Shown: in pieces, positions 1 through 6,719 of the stretch
Layout of the letters: each line of letters opens with the position of its first letter
How positions within the stretch are numbered: the stretch's first letter is position 1
Assembly (NCBI RefSeq): GCF_030540645.1
Contig: NZ_JAUNVV010000027.1
Location: 1 to 36,973 of the forward strand
Direction of reading: 5' to 3'
Length of the DNA: 36,973 nucleotides
Origin: Arthrobacter sp.
GTDB lineage: Bacteria; Actinomycetota; Actinomycetes; Actinomycetales; Micrococcaceae
Program-made: the position numbers and the translations under genes
Notes under the pieces: generated by a model
Databases searched by the model: none
The model's input: only the letters and a program-made list of their open reading frames with translations
Told to the model about the DNA's origin: nothing

Positions 1-4
1 CAGC

Positions 5-41
5 AAAGAGGCTCCTTCCCACACAGGGAAGGAGCCTCTTT
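5..41. terminator. Perfect 16-bp hairpin after coaE
   Basis: Arms at 5-20 and 26-41 are perfectly complementary around a 5-nt loop. The hairpin lies 10 bp past the coaE stop codon on the minus strand. No long T-run follows on either strand, so termination strength is uncertain. The position and stability fit a terminator that could serve genes on both sides of the window edge. Confidence 0.8.
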
Positions 42-51
42 CACGCCCCCG

Positions 52-1248
52 TCAGCTGCCGGTCCGGTCCGCCCACTCCGCGAGGCCCGGGCTCACTGTA
101 GCAAACCACGGTTCCTTGGCTTCCGCGTACCCGCTGCTGGAATTATCGGCCGAGTGTAGAGCCGCCAGCTCCCGCTTGAATGCCTCGTAGTGCATCCGTG
201 GCCCGGCTTCTGCACGCAGCCAGTTCCTGAACGCCACGGCAAACACCGCCCCCGGGGAACCGTCCACGCGAACGTGCAGGTTCACGGGGCGGCCTGGATC
301 CGCAGCAGTGTGGAACCTCTTCTCCCACCGTTCCCCTGCACTGCCACCGGCAAAGTCGTGGCCGGTATCCCACCATTGCCCGGCCTGAGCCGGGAACCCG
401 GCGCTGGCGATCGCACCGGCCAGGGCCTCCGCATCCGCGAAGTCACGGACCCGAAGTTGCAGGTCAAGAACATCCTTGGCAGCCAAGCCGGGCACTGCCG
501 TTGAACCGATGTGGTCGATGCCAACTGCCAGCTCCCCTGCCGCCCTGGCCAGTCTGGCCGTGAGGCGTGCTGCCTGGGCCGGCCAGCTGGGATCTGGCTC
601 AACTATGACAACCGGACCGTCACGCCGCGCTGGGACGCCCGCGGCCAGGTTGGCGGCAAAGGGCAGCAGCCGCTCATGCCACAGGGCGTCAAGCCGGGCG
701 ATCACCGTTTCCGGATCTCCGGTGTTGCTGAGCACAATGTCTGCAGCGGCGTCTCGCTGCACATCATCCGCCTGCGCCGCCATGCGGGCCAGGGCATCTT
801 CGGCGGACATGCCACGCTCACTTACCATGCGTTCAAGACGCACATCCGCGGGGGCGGACACCACAACCACCAGATGGAAATTGGCCCCTTGGCCCGTCTC
901 CACCAAGAGCGGAATGTCCTGGACCACCACGGTGCCGGGCCCGGCGTCGCGCTTGATCGCCTCGGCAGACTCGCGAACCAGCGGATGCACAATACCGTTC
1001 AACACCGCCAGCTCGTCCTTGTCCGCGAACACGAGGGCACCAAGGGCCGCCCGGTTGAGGGTGCCGTCGGCAAGCAGCACGCCATCCCCAAAATGATGCA
1101 CGACGGCGGCCAGCCCGGCAGTGCCCGGCGCCACCACGTCCCGGGCCAACTGGTCGGCGTCGATGACGGTGGCCCCCAACTCGCGGAAGCGGGATGAAAG
1201 GAGCGATTTCCCAGCAGCAATACCGCCGGAGAGTCCAAGTGAAAGCAT
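52..1248 (-). CDS. coaE: Dephospho-CoA kinase fused to GrpB-family domain
   Basis: CoaE phosphorylates the 3'-hydroxyl of dephospho-CoA, the last step of coenzyme A synthesis, in the cytoplasm. The 398-residue protein starts with a P-loop, GGIAAGKS at residues 8-15, followed by VIDADQLARDVV and the HPLVR and VVQDIPLL segments typical of CoaE (residues 1 to about 200). Residues about 212-390 form a second domain of the GrpB/UPF0157 family, with EPDPSWPAQ, HIGSTAVPGLAAKDVLD and YAEAKEPW. This two-domain arrangement is known in actinobacterial CoaE, and the role of the GrpB part is unclear. A TAGTAT -10 box lies 6 nt before the ATG with no Shine-Dalgarno, suggesting leaderless translation. The gene is divergent from yigZ. 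Confidence 0.95.
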   Translation of the reverse strand: MLSLGLSGGIAAGKSLLSSRFRELGATVIDADQLARDVVAPGTAGLAAVVHHFGDGVLLADGTLNRAALGALVFADKDELAVLNGIVHPLVRESAEAIKRDAGPGTVVVQDIPLLVETGQGANFHLVVVVSAPADVRLERMVSERGMSAEDALARMAAQADDVQRDAAADIVLSNTGDPETVIARLDALWHERLLPFAANLAAGVPARRDGPVVIVEPDPSWPAQAARLTARLARAAGELAVGIDHIGSTAVPGLAAKDVLDLQLRVRDFADAEALAGAIASAGFPAQAGQWWDTGHDFAGGSAGERWEKRFHTAADPGRPVNLHVRVDGSPGAVFAVAFRNWLRAEAGPRMHYEAFKRELAALHSADNSSSGYAEAKEPWFATVSPGLAEWADRTGS

Positions 1249-1254
1249 CCACCC

Positions 1255-1260
1255 ATACTA
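1255..1260 (-). promoter_or_regulatory. -10 box of coaE, leaderless-type
   Basis: TAGTAT on the minus strand ends 6 nt upstream of the coaE ATG. Transcription would start at or next to the A of the start codon. No convincing -35 was seen. Confidence 0.55.
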
Positions 1261-1344
1261 GCCAGCATCTCCCAGCCGACACGTTCCCGCCGGACGATGG
1301 ACCGGTAGGGTCAGTGGGACAGCGGTGGGACGGCCAGCCTTCGC

Positions 1345-1350
1345 TAGGAT
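1345..1350 (+). promoter_or_regulatory. -10 box of yigZ, leaderless-type
   Basis: TAGGAT ends 6 nt before the ATG at 1357, with no room for a normal leader. No convincing -35 was seen. The short AAAGG just before the ATG is too close for a standard ribosome binding site. Confidence 0.5.
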
Positions 1351-1356
1351 CAAAGG

Positions 1357-2088
1357 ATGACTTCCTCCATGACAACGCCGGGCCCGAACAGCTACACGAC
1401 GCTGGCGCCCGGAGCGGATTTTCGTCATGAACTTGCCATCAAGCGGTCCCGCTTCATCACTGTGCTGCGCCGAGTTGAAAACGAAGCGCAGGCGCGGGAG
1501 CTTGTGGCTGAACTGCGGCGCGAATTTCACGATGCCAGGCACCACTGTTCAGCGTTCGTGATTGGCGCAAACCGTTCACTGCAACGCTCCAACGACGACG
1601 GCGAACCCTCCGGAACGGCTGGAATCCCCATGCTGGACGCGCTCGTGAAACGCGAAACACGTGCTGCGTCTCTCACCGATGCGGGCAGCACAGCCATCGC
1701 CGACCTCAGTGACGTGTGCGCCGTCGTCGTCCGCTATTTTGGCGGGATACTGCTGGGGGCCGGCGGATTGGTGCGGGCATATTCCGAATCGGTCAGCACT
1801 GCAGTGGCTCTCGCGCCATTGGTGCACCGGGAACGGCTGCGACTCTTTCAGGTGCAGATGCCACATGCGGAGGCGGGCCGGCTTGAGAATGAGCTACGCA
1901 GCGCCGGCTACGCCATGACAGGCAACGACTACGACCCCGTTCACACTCACGTTGGACTGGCCATGGCCGATGATCCCACAGTGATCGCCACGGCTCGGGA
2001 GCGGCTGGCATCTTACACAGCCGGGCGGTGCCAGCTCTTGGAAGTAGGCACAGATTGGGTAGACCGTCCGCTCTCACGTGGGCGTTAA
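1357..2088 (+). CDS. yigZ: YigZ/IMPACT family protein
   Basis: The 243-residue protein carries the IMPACT/YigZ N-terminal signature: KRSRF (29-33), ARHHCSAFVIG (60-70), SNDDGEPSGTAGIPML (78-93) and CAVVVRYFGGILLGAGGLVR (121-140). A smaller C-terminal domain (about 160-235) follows, as in bacterial YigZ. The eukaryotic homologue IMPACT regulates the kinase GCN2. The bacterial role is not settled, though ribosome or nucleic-acid association has been proposed from structure. The length is close to the usual 200-220 residues plus a short extension. The stop codon overlaps that of the convergent DUF805 gene by 4 bp at a TTAA. Confidence 0.9.
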   Translation: MTSSMTTPGPNSYTTLAPGADFRHELAIKRSRFITVLRRVENEAQARELVAELRREFHDARHHCSAFVIGANRSLQRSNDDGEPSGTAGIPMLDALVKRETRAASLTDAGSTAIADLSDVCAVVVRYFGGILLGAGGLVRAYSESVSTAVALAPLVHRERLRLFQVQMPHAEAGRLENELRSAGYAMTGNDYDPVHTHVGLAMADDPTVIATARERLASYTAGRCQLLEVGTDWVDRPLSRGR

Positions 2089-2771
2089 CGGCGGCGCTGC
2101 TGCAGTCCTTGCCGGTACGCGGTGCTGGGCTGGTAGGTGTTGTGGGTCAACTGCTGCTGCCTGTCGAAACGAACACCCCGCGGGCTGCTCGGCAGCAACA
2201 GCAAAATGAAGATGATCAACGCGCCAACATAGGGAATAAGAGCGAGTGCCAGAAGACCGGCACTGAGGTTGGCGTCATGAAGCCTGCGAACCACCAGCGC
2301 CAAGGATGGCAGCAGGGTGCCCGCGAGAAACAGGAAATAGCCCAGTCCCACGAGACCGCTCAGAATGGCCAGGGCGCCTAGATCCGAGGTGACCGACACG
2401 AAGATGATGGCCGCTGTGGAAACCAGCACCATAAATAGTTGCACCCACCAAAAGTCGCTGCGGCTGGAACGCCCGCTGAATGTGGCGTAGTGCTTGAAGA
2501 AACGACGGGTGGACGTCAGCAGTCCTGCTGGTTGGTCCATCCGGGGTGCAGGATTGAACGGCGGCACAGCCTGATCGGCTCGAGGTGGTGATTGGACGCC
2601 CCGGTCTAGTTGCGCGGGCGGGGCGGACTGGGCCTGCGGCCGATAAGGACGTGGCTCATCTACTGAGGGTGGTGGGGTTGGAGGACTGAAGTAGCCTGCG
2701 GGAATGAAATCCTCCGGCGGCGTGTACGGGACGGGCCCGCTCTTTGATCCGGCCGCGTTCTGAGCTGACAT
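2085..2771 (-). CDS. DUF805 membrane protein with proline-rich N-terminus
   Basis: The 228-residue protein has a Pro/Gln/Ala-rich, probably cytoplasmic N-terminal region (residues 1-85) followed by a DUF805 domain. The domain shows FSGRSSRSDFWW (98-109) just before the first membrane segment, about four hydrophobic helices between 108 and 193, and VRRLHDANLSAG (161-172). DUF805 has no assigned activity. The ATG at 2771 is preceded by GGGGGAAG as a ribosome binding site. A TTGACT at 2812-2817 (minus strand) may be its -35. The gene is convergent with yigZ, sharing 4 bp at the stops. Confidence 0.85.
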   Translation of the reverse strand: MSAQNAAGSKSGPVPYTPPEDFIPAGYFSPPTPPPSVDEPRPYRPQAQSAPPAQLDRGVQSPPRADQAVPPFNPAPRMDQPAGLLTSTRRFFKHYATFSGRSSRSDFWWVQLFMVLVSTAAIIFVSVTSDLGALAILSGLVGLGYFLFLAGTLLPSLALVVRRLHDANLSAGLLALALIPYVGALIIFILLLLPSSPRGVRFDRQQQLTHNTYQPSTAYRQGLQQRRR

Positions 2772-2875
2772 ACGCCGCTTCCCCCTGTGTAGAGTGTCTA
2801 GTTTTGAGCATAGTCAAAGCCTCTGACAAAGTCGCTCGGGCATGGACTAAAAGGGCTAAAAAGTATGGATTAACA

Positions 2876-2912
2876 AGTGTGGGTCCCCTGCCATTGGCAA
2901 GGGACCCACACT
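2876..2912. terminator. Terminator hairpin downstream of rpsA
   Basis: Arms 2876-2887 and 2901-2912 form a 12-bp perfect stem. After one mismatch the stem continues for 4 bp (2889-2892 with 2896-2899) around a 3-nt loop. It lies about 50 bp past the rpsA stop on the minus strand. It lacks a clear T-run, so it may work as a weakly U-dependent terminator, as is common in actinobacteria. Confidence 0.8.
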
Positions 2913-2958
2913 CTGTTCAACTCCCTACAATTTCATGCAGGAAGGTGATTAGCCGAAA

Positions 2959-4440
2959 TTAGTTTCCGGTCAACTTTTCGCGCAAGGCAGCAAGTGCCTC
3001 GTCGGATGCCAACGTGCCGGCACCTGACTCGGTTGCAGCAGGCTCGGAGGAGTAGCTGGCCCCTGCGGACTCGCCACCTTCACCGGCGTTGTCGGCAGCT
3101 GCATCTTCTGCGGCGTGCTCGGCAACCTGCTTCTTGTGTGATTCCCAGCGGGTCTGGGCATCAGCGTACTGCTGCTCCCAAACGGCGCGCTGGCTCTCGT
3201 AGCCTTCAAGCCACTCGTTGGACTCGGAATCGAAGCCCTCGGGGTACTTGTAGTTGCCCTCTTCGTCGTACTCGGCAACCATGCCGTACAGTGCGGGATC
3301 GAACTCGGTGGAGTCGACGTCGACACCTTCGTTGGCCTGCTTGAGGGACAGCGAGATGCGGCGGCGTTCCAGGTCGATGTCGATGACCTTGACGAACAGT
3401 TCGTCACCAACGGAGACAACCTGTTCGGCCAGCTCAACGTGGCGGACAGCCAGCTCGGAGATGTGGACGAGGCCTTCAATGCCGTCTTCAACGCGAACGA
3501 ACGCACCGAAGGGAACCAGCTTGGTGACCTTACCGGGGACAACCTGGCCCAGCGCGTGTGTGCGGGCGAAGGTCTGCCACGGATCTTCCTGCGTAGCCTT
3601 GAGCGAGAGCGATACACGCTCGCGGTCCAGATCCACTTCGAGAACCTCGACGGTGACTTCCTGGCCAACTTCGACAACCTCGGACGGGTGGTCGATGTGC
3701 TTCCAGGACAGCTCGGAAACGTGCACGAGGCCGTCTACGCCGCCAAGGTCCACGAATGCACCGAAGTTGACGATGGAGGAAACAACGCCGGGACGAACCT
3801 GGCCCTTTTCCAGCTTGTTGAGGAACGTGGAGCGAACCTCGGACTGGGTTTGCTCGAGCCAGGCACGGCGGGACAGCACAACGTTGTTGCGGTTCTTGTC
3901 CAGCTCGATGATTTTGGCTTCGATCTGCTGACCGATGTAGGGAGCCAAGTCGCGCACACGGCGCATCTCGACGAGCGATGCGGGCAGGAAGCCGCGCAGG
4001 CCGATGTCGAGGATAAGACCACCCTTGACCACTTCGATGACGGTACCGGTAACGACGCCGTCTTCTTCCTTGACCTTCTCGATGTCGCCCCAGGCACGCT
4101 CGTACTGCGCGCGCTTCTTGGAGAGGATGAGGCGGCCTTCTTTGTCTTCCTTCGTGAGGACCAAAGCTTCGACCTGATCGCCAACGGCGACTACGTCACC
4201 GGGATCAACGTCGTGCTTGATGGACAGCTCGCGGGAGGGGATGACACCTTCGGTCTTGTAACCGATGTCGAGCAGAACTTCGTCGCGGTCAACCTTGACA
4301 ACAATACCTTCGACGAGATCGCCGTCGTTGAAGTACTTGATGGTTGCATCTACTGCGGCGAGGAATTCTTCAGCAGTACCGATGTCGTTGATGGCAACAA
4401 CAGGCGTGGTACTCGTCTTCTCGGGGGTCGTGATGGTCAT
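2959..4440 (-). CDS. rpsA: 30S ribosomal protein S1
   Basis: S1 binds mRNA on the 30S subunit and helps initiation. The 493-residue product starting at the ATG at 4440 has four S1 RNA-binding repeats. They begin around EGIVVKVDRDEVLLDIGY, GTVIEVVKGGLILDIGLRG, GVVSSIVNFGAFVDLGG and GKVTKLVPFGAFVRVEDG. Repeats 3 and 4 carry the canonical FGAFV and GLVH(V/I)SEL motifs. An Ala/Glu-rich acidic tail follows, as in actinobacterial S1. The frame is open 19 codons further upstream, but a GGAG site 12 nt before 4440 and the family N-terminus (MTITTPEK) favour this start. The gene is monocistronic, with a hairpin terminator downstream. Confidence 0.97.
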   Translation of the reverse strand: MTITTPEKTSTTPVVAINDIGTAEEFLAAVDATIKYFNDGDLVEGIVVKVDRDEVLLDIGYKTEGVIPSRELSIKHDVDPGDVVAVGDQVEALVLTKEDKEGRLILSKKRAQYERAWGDIEKVKEEDGVVTGTVIEVVKGGLILDIGLRGFLPASLVEMRRVRDLAPYIGQQIEAKIIELDKNRNNVVLSRRAWLEQTQSEVRSTFLNKLEKGQVRPGVVSSIVNFGAFVDLGGVDGLVHVSELSWKHIDHPSEVVEVGQEVTVEVLEVDLDRERVSLSLKATQEDPWQTFARTHALGQVVPGKVTKLVPFGAFVRVEDGIEGLVHISELAVRHVELAEQVVSVGDELFVKVIDIDLERRRISLSLKQANEGVDVDSTEFDPALYGMVAEYDEEGNYKYPEGFDSESNEWLEGYESQRAVWEQQYADAQTRWESHKKQVAEHAAEDAAADNAGEGGESAGASYSSEPAATESGAGTLASDEALAALREKLTGN

Positions 4441-4541
4441 GTAGTAGGGGCTCCGATGTGGATAGTTGGTTTCGCCAAACCCGGGCAATGGACGCAAAAG
4501 GCCGCGCCTTTGCCGTAACCGGGTCCGGAATTATTATGGTT

Positions 4542-4603
4542 GCAGGGGTTCCTGCGGATCGTACTCGTATGTCCTGAGCGGCCCGTGACTGGTTGTGCCA
4601 GTC
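4542..4603. repeat. Two short inverted repeats upstream of rpsA
   Basis: A 5-bp stem at 4542-4546/4551-4555 (4-nt loop) and a 6-bp stem at 4587-4592/4598-4603 (5-nt loop) lie 100-165 bp upstream of the rpsA start. They may be hairpins in a long leader or protein-binding sites. I could not place the rpsA promoter confidently. Confidence 0.35.
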
Positions 4604-4673
4604 GAAACGACCCATGACATGCCCATTTAGTCTAGTTGTTTGAGACATCCAGCGCAAAACCGCGTCCGACGGC

Positions 4674-4679
4674 GATAAT
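4674..4679 (+). promoter_or_regulatory. -10 box favouring the GTG start of the FetB-like gene
   Basis: GATAAT ends 7 nt before the GTG at 4687, the spacing expected for a leaderless transcript. Another possible -10, TAGTCT, is at 4628-4633. The match supports the GTG over the upstream in-frame TTG at 4636. Confidence 0.45.
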
Positions 4680-4686
4680 TGCGATT

Positions 4687-5436
4687 GTGAATAATACAAC
4701 CCTTCTGGTTCTGGGCACTCCAGCATGGGTTTTGCTTGCGGTTTTCCTGGTTCTGGCGGCCGTCATGTGGCGCACGGCCCTGGACCGTTCCCCGTGGCAG
4801 ATGCTGGTGGCGGGACTGCGTGCCTTTGTACAGCTTTCCGCCGTCGCCGTTGTCATTGCACTGCTGTCCAACAGTGGGGCGTGGGCATTTACCTTTGTGG
4901 CCGTGATGTTTCTCGTTGCCGCCTGGACCTGCGGACACCGTGTTGCACCGCGTGGGCGCTGGTGGCTGGCTGCCATCCCCCTGGCGGCCGGGGTCGCTCC
5001 GCCGGCAGTGCTCCTGTTTGCCGTCGGCGTGCTGCCGTTTCAGGCACTGGCCATTATCGCGATCCTGGGCCAGCAGATCGGCGGCGCCATGTCCACCGTC
5101 ACACTCAGCGGCCGACGGGTGCGTGACGAACTGGAATTGCGCAAAGGTGAGGTGGAAGCGGCCGTGGCACTCGGTATGGAGTGGCCGGCCGCGCGCATGC
5201 TGGTGGGCCAACCCGTGGCGGGCGAGGCTGTCCTTCCATCCATCGATCAAACCCGGACGGCAGGGCTCGTCACGTTGCCCGGCGCATTTGTCGGCATGAT
5301 TCTCGGAGGAGCCACACCATTGGACGCCGGGCTCATTCAACTCCTCGTGCTCATATCGCTGTTGCTGGTCAACTCCAGCGCTGCGACCGCTACATTGTGG
5401 CTGTGCTGCCGCGGCGCCTGGACACGTTCAGCCTGA
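4687..5436 (+). CDS. fetB: FetB/UPF0014-family ABC transporter permease
   Basis: The 249-residue polytopic membrane protein has about six to seven hydrophobic helices and the UPF0014 signatures ILGQQIGGAMSTVTLSGRR and GLVTLPGAFVGMILGGATP. The cytoplasmic segment between them contains EVEAALALG-like sequence (EVEAAVALGMEW). In E. coli FetB pairs with the ATPase FetA in an iron exporter linked to peroxide resistance. Here no ATPase gene is adjacent, so the ATPase must be elsewhere if the transporter is functional. The start is uncertain: GTG at 4687 (GATAAT box 7 nt upstream) or TTG at 4636. The E. coli protein is about 259 residues, compatible with either. Iron as substrate is inferred from the family only. 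Confidence 0.85.
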   Translation: MNNTTLLVLGTPAWVLLAVFLVLAAVMWRTALDRSPWQMLVAGLRAFVQLSAVAVVIALLSNSGAWAFTFVAVMFLVAAWTCGHRVAPRGRWWLAAIPLAAGVAPPAVLLFAVGVLPFQALAIIAILGQQIGGAMSTVTLSGRRVRDELELRKGEVEAAVALGMEWPAARMLVGQPVAGEAVLPSIDQTRTAGLVTLPGAFVGMILGGATPLDAGLIQLLVLISLLLVNSSAATATLWLCCRGAWTRSA

Positions 5437-5455
5437 ACGCATCCTTTCCACAAGG

Positions 5456-5518
5456 ACGCACCTTTCCCGCTTATGCGCCGTTTCCACACCACTGACATGC
5501 AGACAAGGTGCGTTCATG
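5456..5518 (+). repeat. 63-bp palindromic repeat, copy A
   Basis: Arms 5456-5464 and 5505-5513 are complementary over 9 bp and enclose exactly 40 nt. Compared with copy B (6643-6705) the copy has the same length, orientation and end sequences, and shares an internal GCTTATGCG box at the same offset (5469-5477). The right end contains the stop codon of the DUF559 gene (5514-5516). The copy lies between the converging FetB-like and DUF559 genes, so it may also act as a terminator. Confidence 0.75.
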
Positions 5519-6506
5519 GAAATATCCGCGTCCTCGACACCGGCAATACTGCTCCGGCACGCACCAACGCGGCACGGATGCGGGCTTCAAGGGCCACCGG
5601 ATCCCTGAAATCAGCCCAGCCAATCCGAATGAACTGCCACCCCAGCTCCATGATGTCCTTCTCACGTTGCCGTTCATTGGCCAGCGCCTCCGGAGTGGGC
5701 CGATAGTTGAAGTACTTGCCCCAGCCGTCAAATTCGAGGATCAGCTTGTAGCGGCGCCACGCGAAGTCAACGCGGTACTCGCCCTGGCGTGTTGAAACCG
5801 GCACTTGCAGTTCCGGGAGGGGCAGGACCGTCCCTGCCAGGAACACCCTGGTTCGAGACTCCCCCGCAGATTCACTATTCACGTCAAGAAAGTCCAGTGC
5901 CCGGTGGGCCCGAGCAGCACCGCGTTTGATGGGGCTGGCCGCCAATTGCTGCTGGAGTGCTGGCAGCGATACGCCACTGCGCAGGCCATGGTCTCCGATG
6001 ACAACCGCCTGTTCCAGAGGGAATTGCCTGGAACAATCCAAAATGGTCCGTTCCACGGAGGTGACGGGAATGCGCAGCGGGCCGATCCGCACCAGAGCCA
6101 TCTCCTGTGGCGAGAACACCTGCCTGTGTGGAACGACGTTGGGGCCACGGCCGGAACTGGCCGGGGAGTACGCAAAGCTCATATGCACAGCTGCCCCGCA
6201 TCCCCACGTGCTGAGCCCGTGGAGCCGTGCGGCACTGGAGTGCGAATAGACGCCCTGGCAGTTCGACGCAAGAACATGGGCCATCAACCGGAGGTGTTCC
6301 CTGTGCCATGGTGCAGCGGCGTTCCACTCGACAGTCCTGATGTAAGCACCGCGCTGCAGCCGTTGCAACAGCCCCAGTTCCACTGCGCTCCCTACCAGTC
6401 TCCCACCGAGTCCGTGGGCCGCCAGCATGGCACTTGTGGCGACGCCGCTGACGGCGGTGGCAGGCCAATGGCTTGAAAGTGTTGCCTGAAGTTTACTCTT
6501 GTCCAT
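5514..6506 (-). CDS. AbiEi/DUF559 endonuclease-like protein
   Basis: The 330-residue protein joins an N-terminal winged-helix domain like that of AbiEi antitoxins (about 1-57, ending LLQRLQRGAYI) to a middle domain (70-200). The C-terminus is a DUF559 Vsr-like nuclease fold. Candidate catalytic residues are E216, D247 (YRVDFAW) and E258/D260 (LILEFDG), all present, so the nuclease core looks intact. Such genes are common, often in several copies, in actinobacteria and have no assigned role. No AbiEii-type nucleotidyltransferase partner lies nearby, so it is not a complete AbiE toxin-antitoxin pair. It is flanked by two copies of a 63-bp palindrome, and its stop codon falls inside copy A. No clear ribosome binding site precedes the ATG. 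Confidence 0.8.
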   Translation of the reverse strand: MDKSKLQATLSSHWPATAVSGVATSAMLAAHGLGGRLVGSAVELGLLQRLQRGAYIRTVEWNAAAPWHREHLRLMAHVLASNCQGVYSHSSAARLHGLSTWGCGAAVHMSFAYSPASSGRGPNVVPHRQVFSPQEMALVRIGPLRIPVTSVERTILDCSRQFPLEQAVVIGDHGLRSGVSLPALQQQLAASPIKRGAARAHRALDFLDVNSESAGESRTRVFLAGTVLPLPELQVPVSTRQGEYRVDFAWRRYKLILEFDGWGKYFNYRPTPEALANERQREKDIMELGWQFIRIGWADFRDPVALEARIRAALVRAGAVLPVSRTRIFP

Positions 6507-6642
6507 GTCCCATCGTGACCCCGGGCGCAGGTGTTCGAGGCGGTCTTATGGGGTCATGTGGACAACACGGTGAAGCCGCACCGCTGTGGAGGAACAGCCG
6601 CCGTCGAGCTTGAGGCCAGAAAGGGAAGACCGTGGATCATAA

Positions 6643-6705
6643 ACGCACCTTTGCTGCTTATGCGGGGGTGGCGGTCACCGGATGAGCCGCGAAGGTGCGT
6701 TTATG
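6643..6705 (+). repeat. 63-bp palindromic repeat, copy B
   Basis: Arms 6638-6651 and 6692-6705 match over 14 bp and enclose 40 nt, the same loop length as copy A. The GCTTATGCG box is at 6656-6664. CATAA (6638-6642) can alternatively pair with TTATG (6658-6662), giving a competing smaller hairpin. The copy lies 130 bp upstream of the DUF559 start and 15 bp past the Eis-like stop, so it may act as operator, terminator or mobile-element end. Confidence 0.8.
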
Positions 6706-6719
6706 CGCTGAACCGACTT

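Noticed and set aside
3439..4518. Long open frame on the plus strand opposite rpsA (about 359 codons)
   Set aside because: It is fully antisense to rpsA, which has clear S1 domains. Its acidic composition is the complement-frame product of GC-rich codons, and no motif was recognised.
5514..6506. Complete AbiE-type toxin-antitoxin system
   Set aside because: Only the AbiEi-like winged helix is present, fused to a nuclease-like domain. No AbiEii nucleotidyltransferase gene is adjacent.
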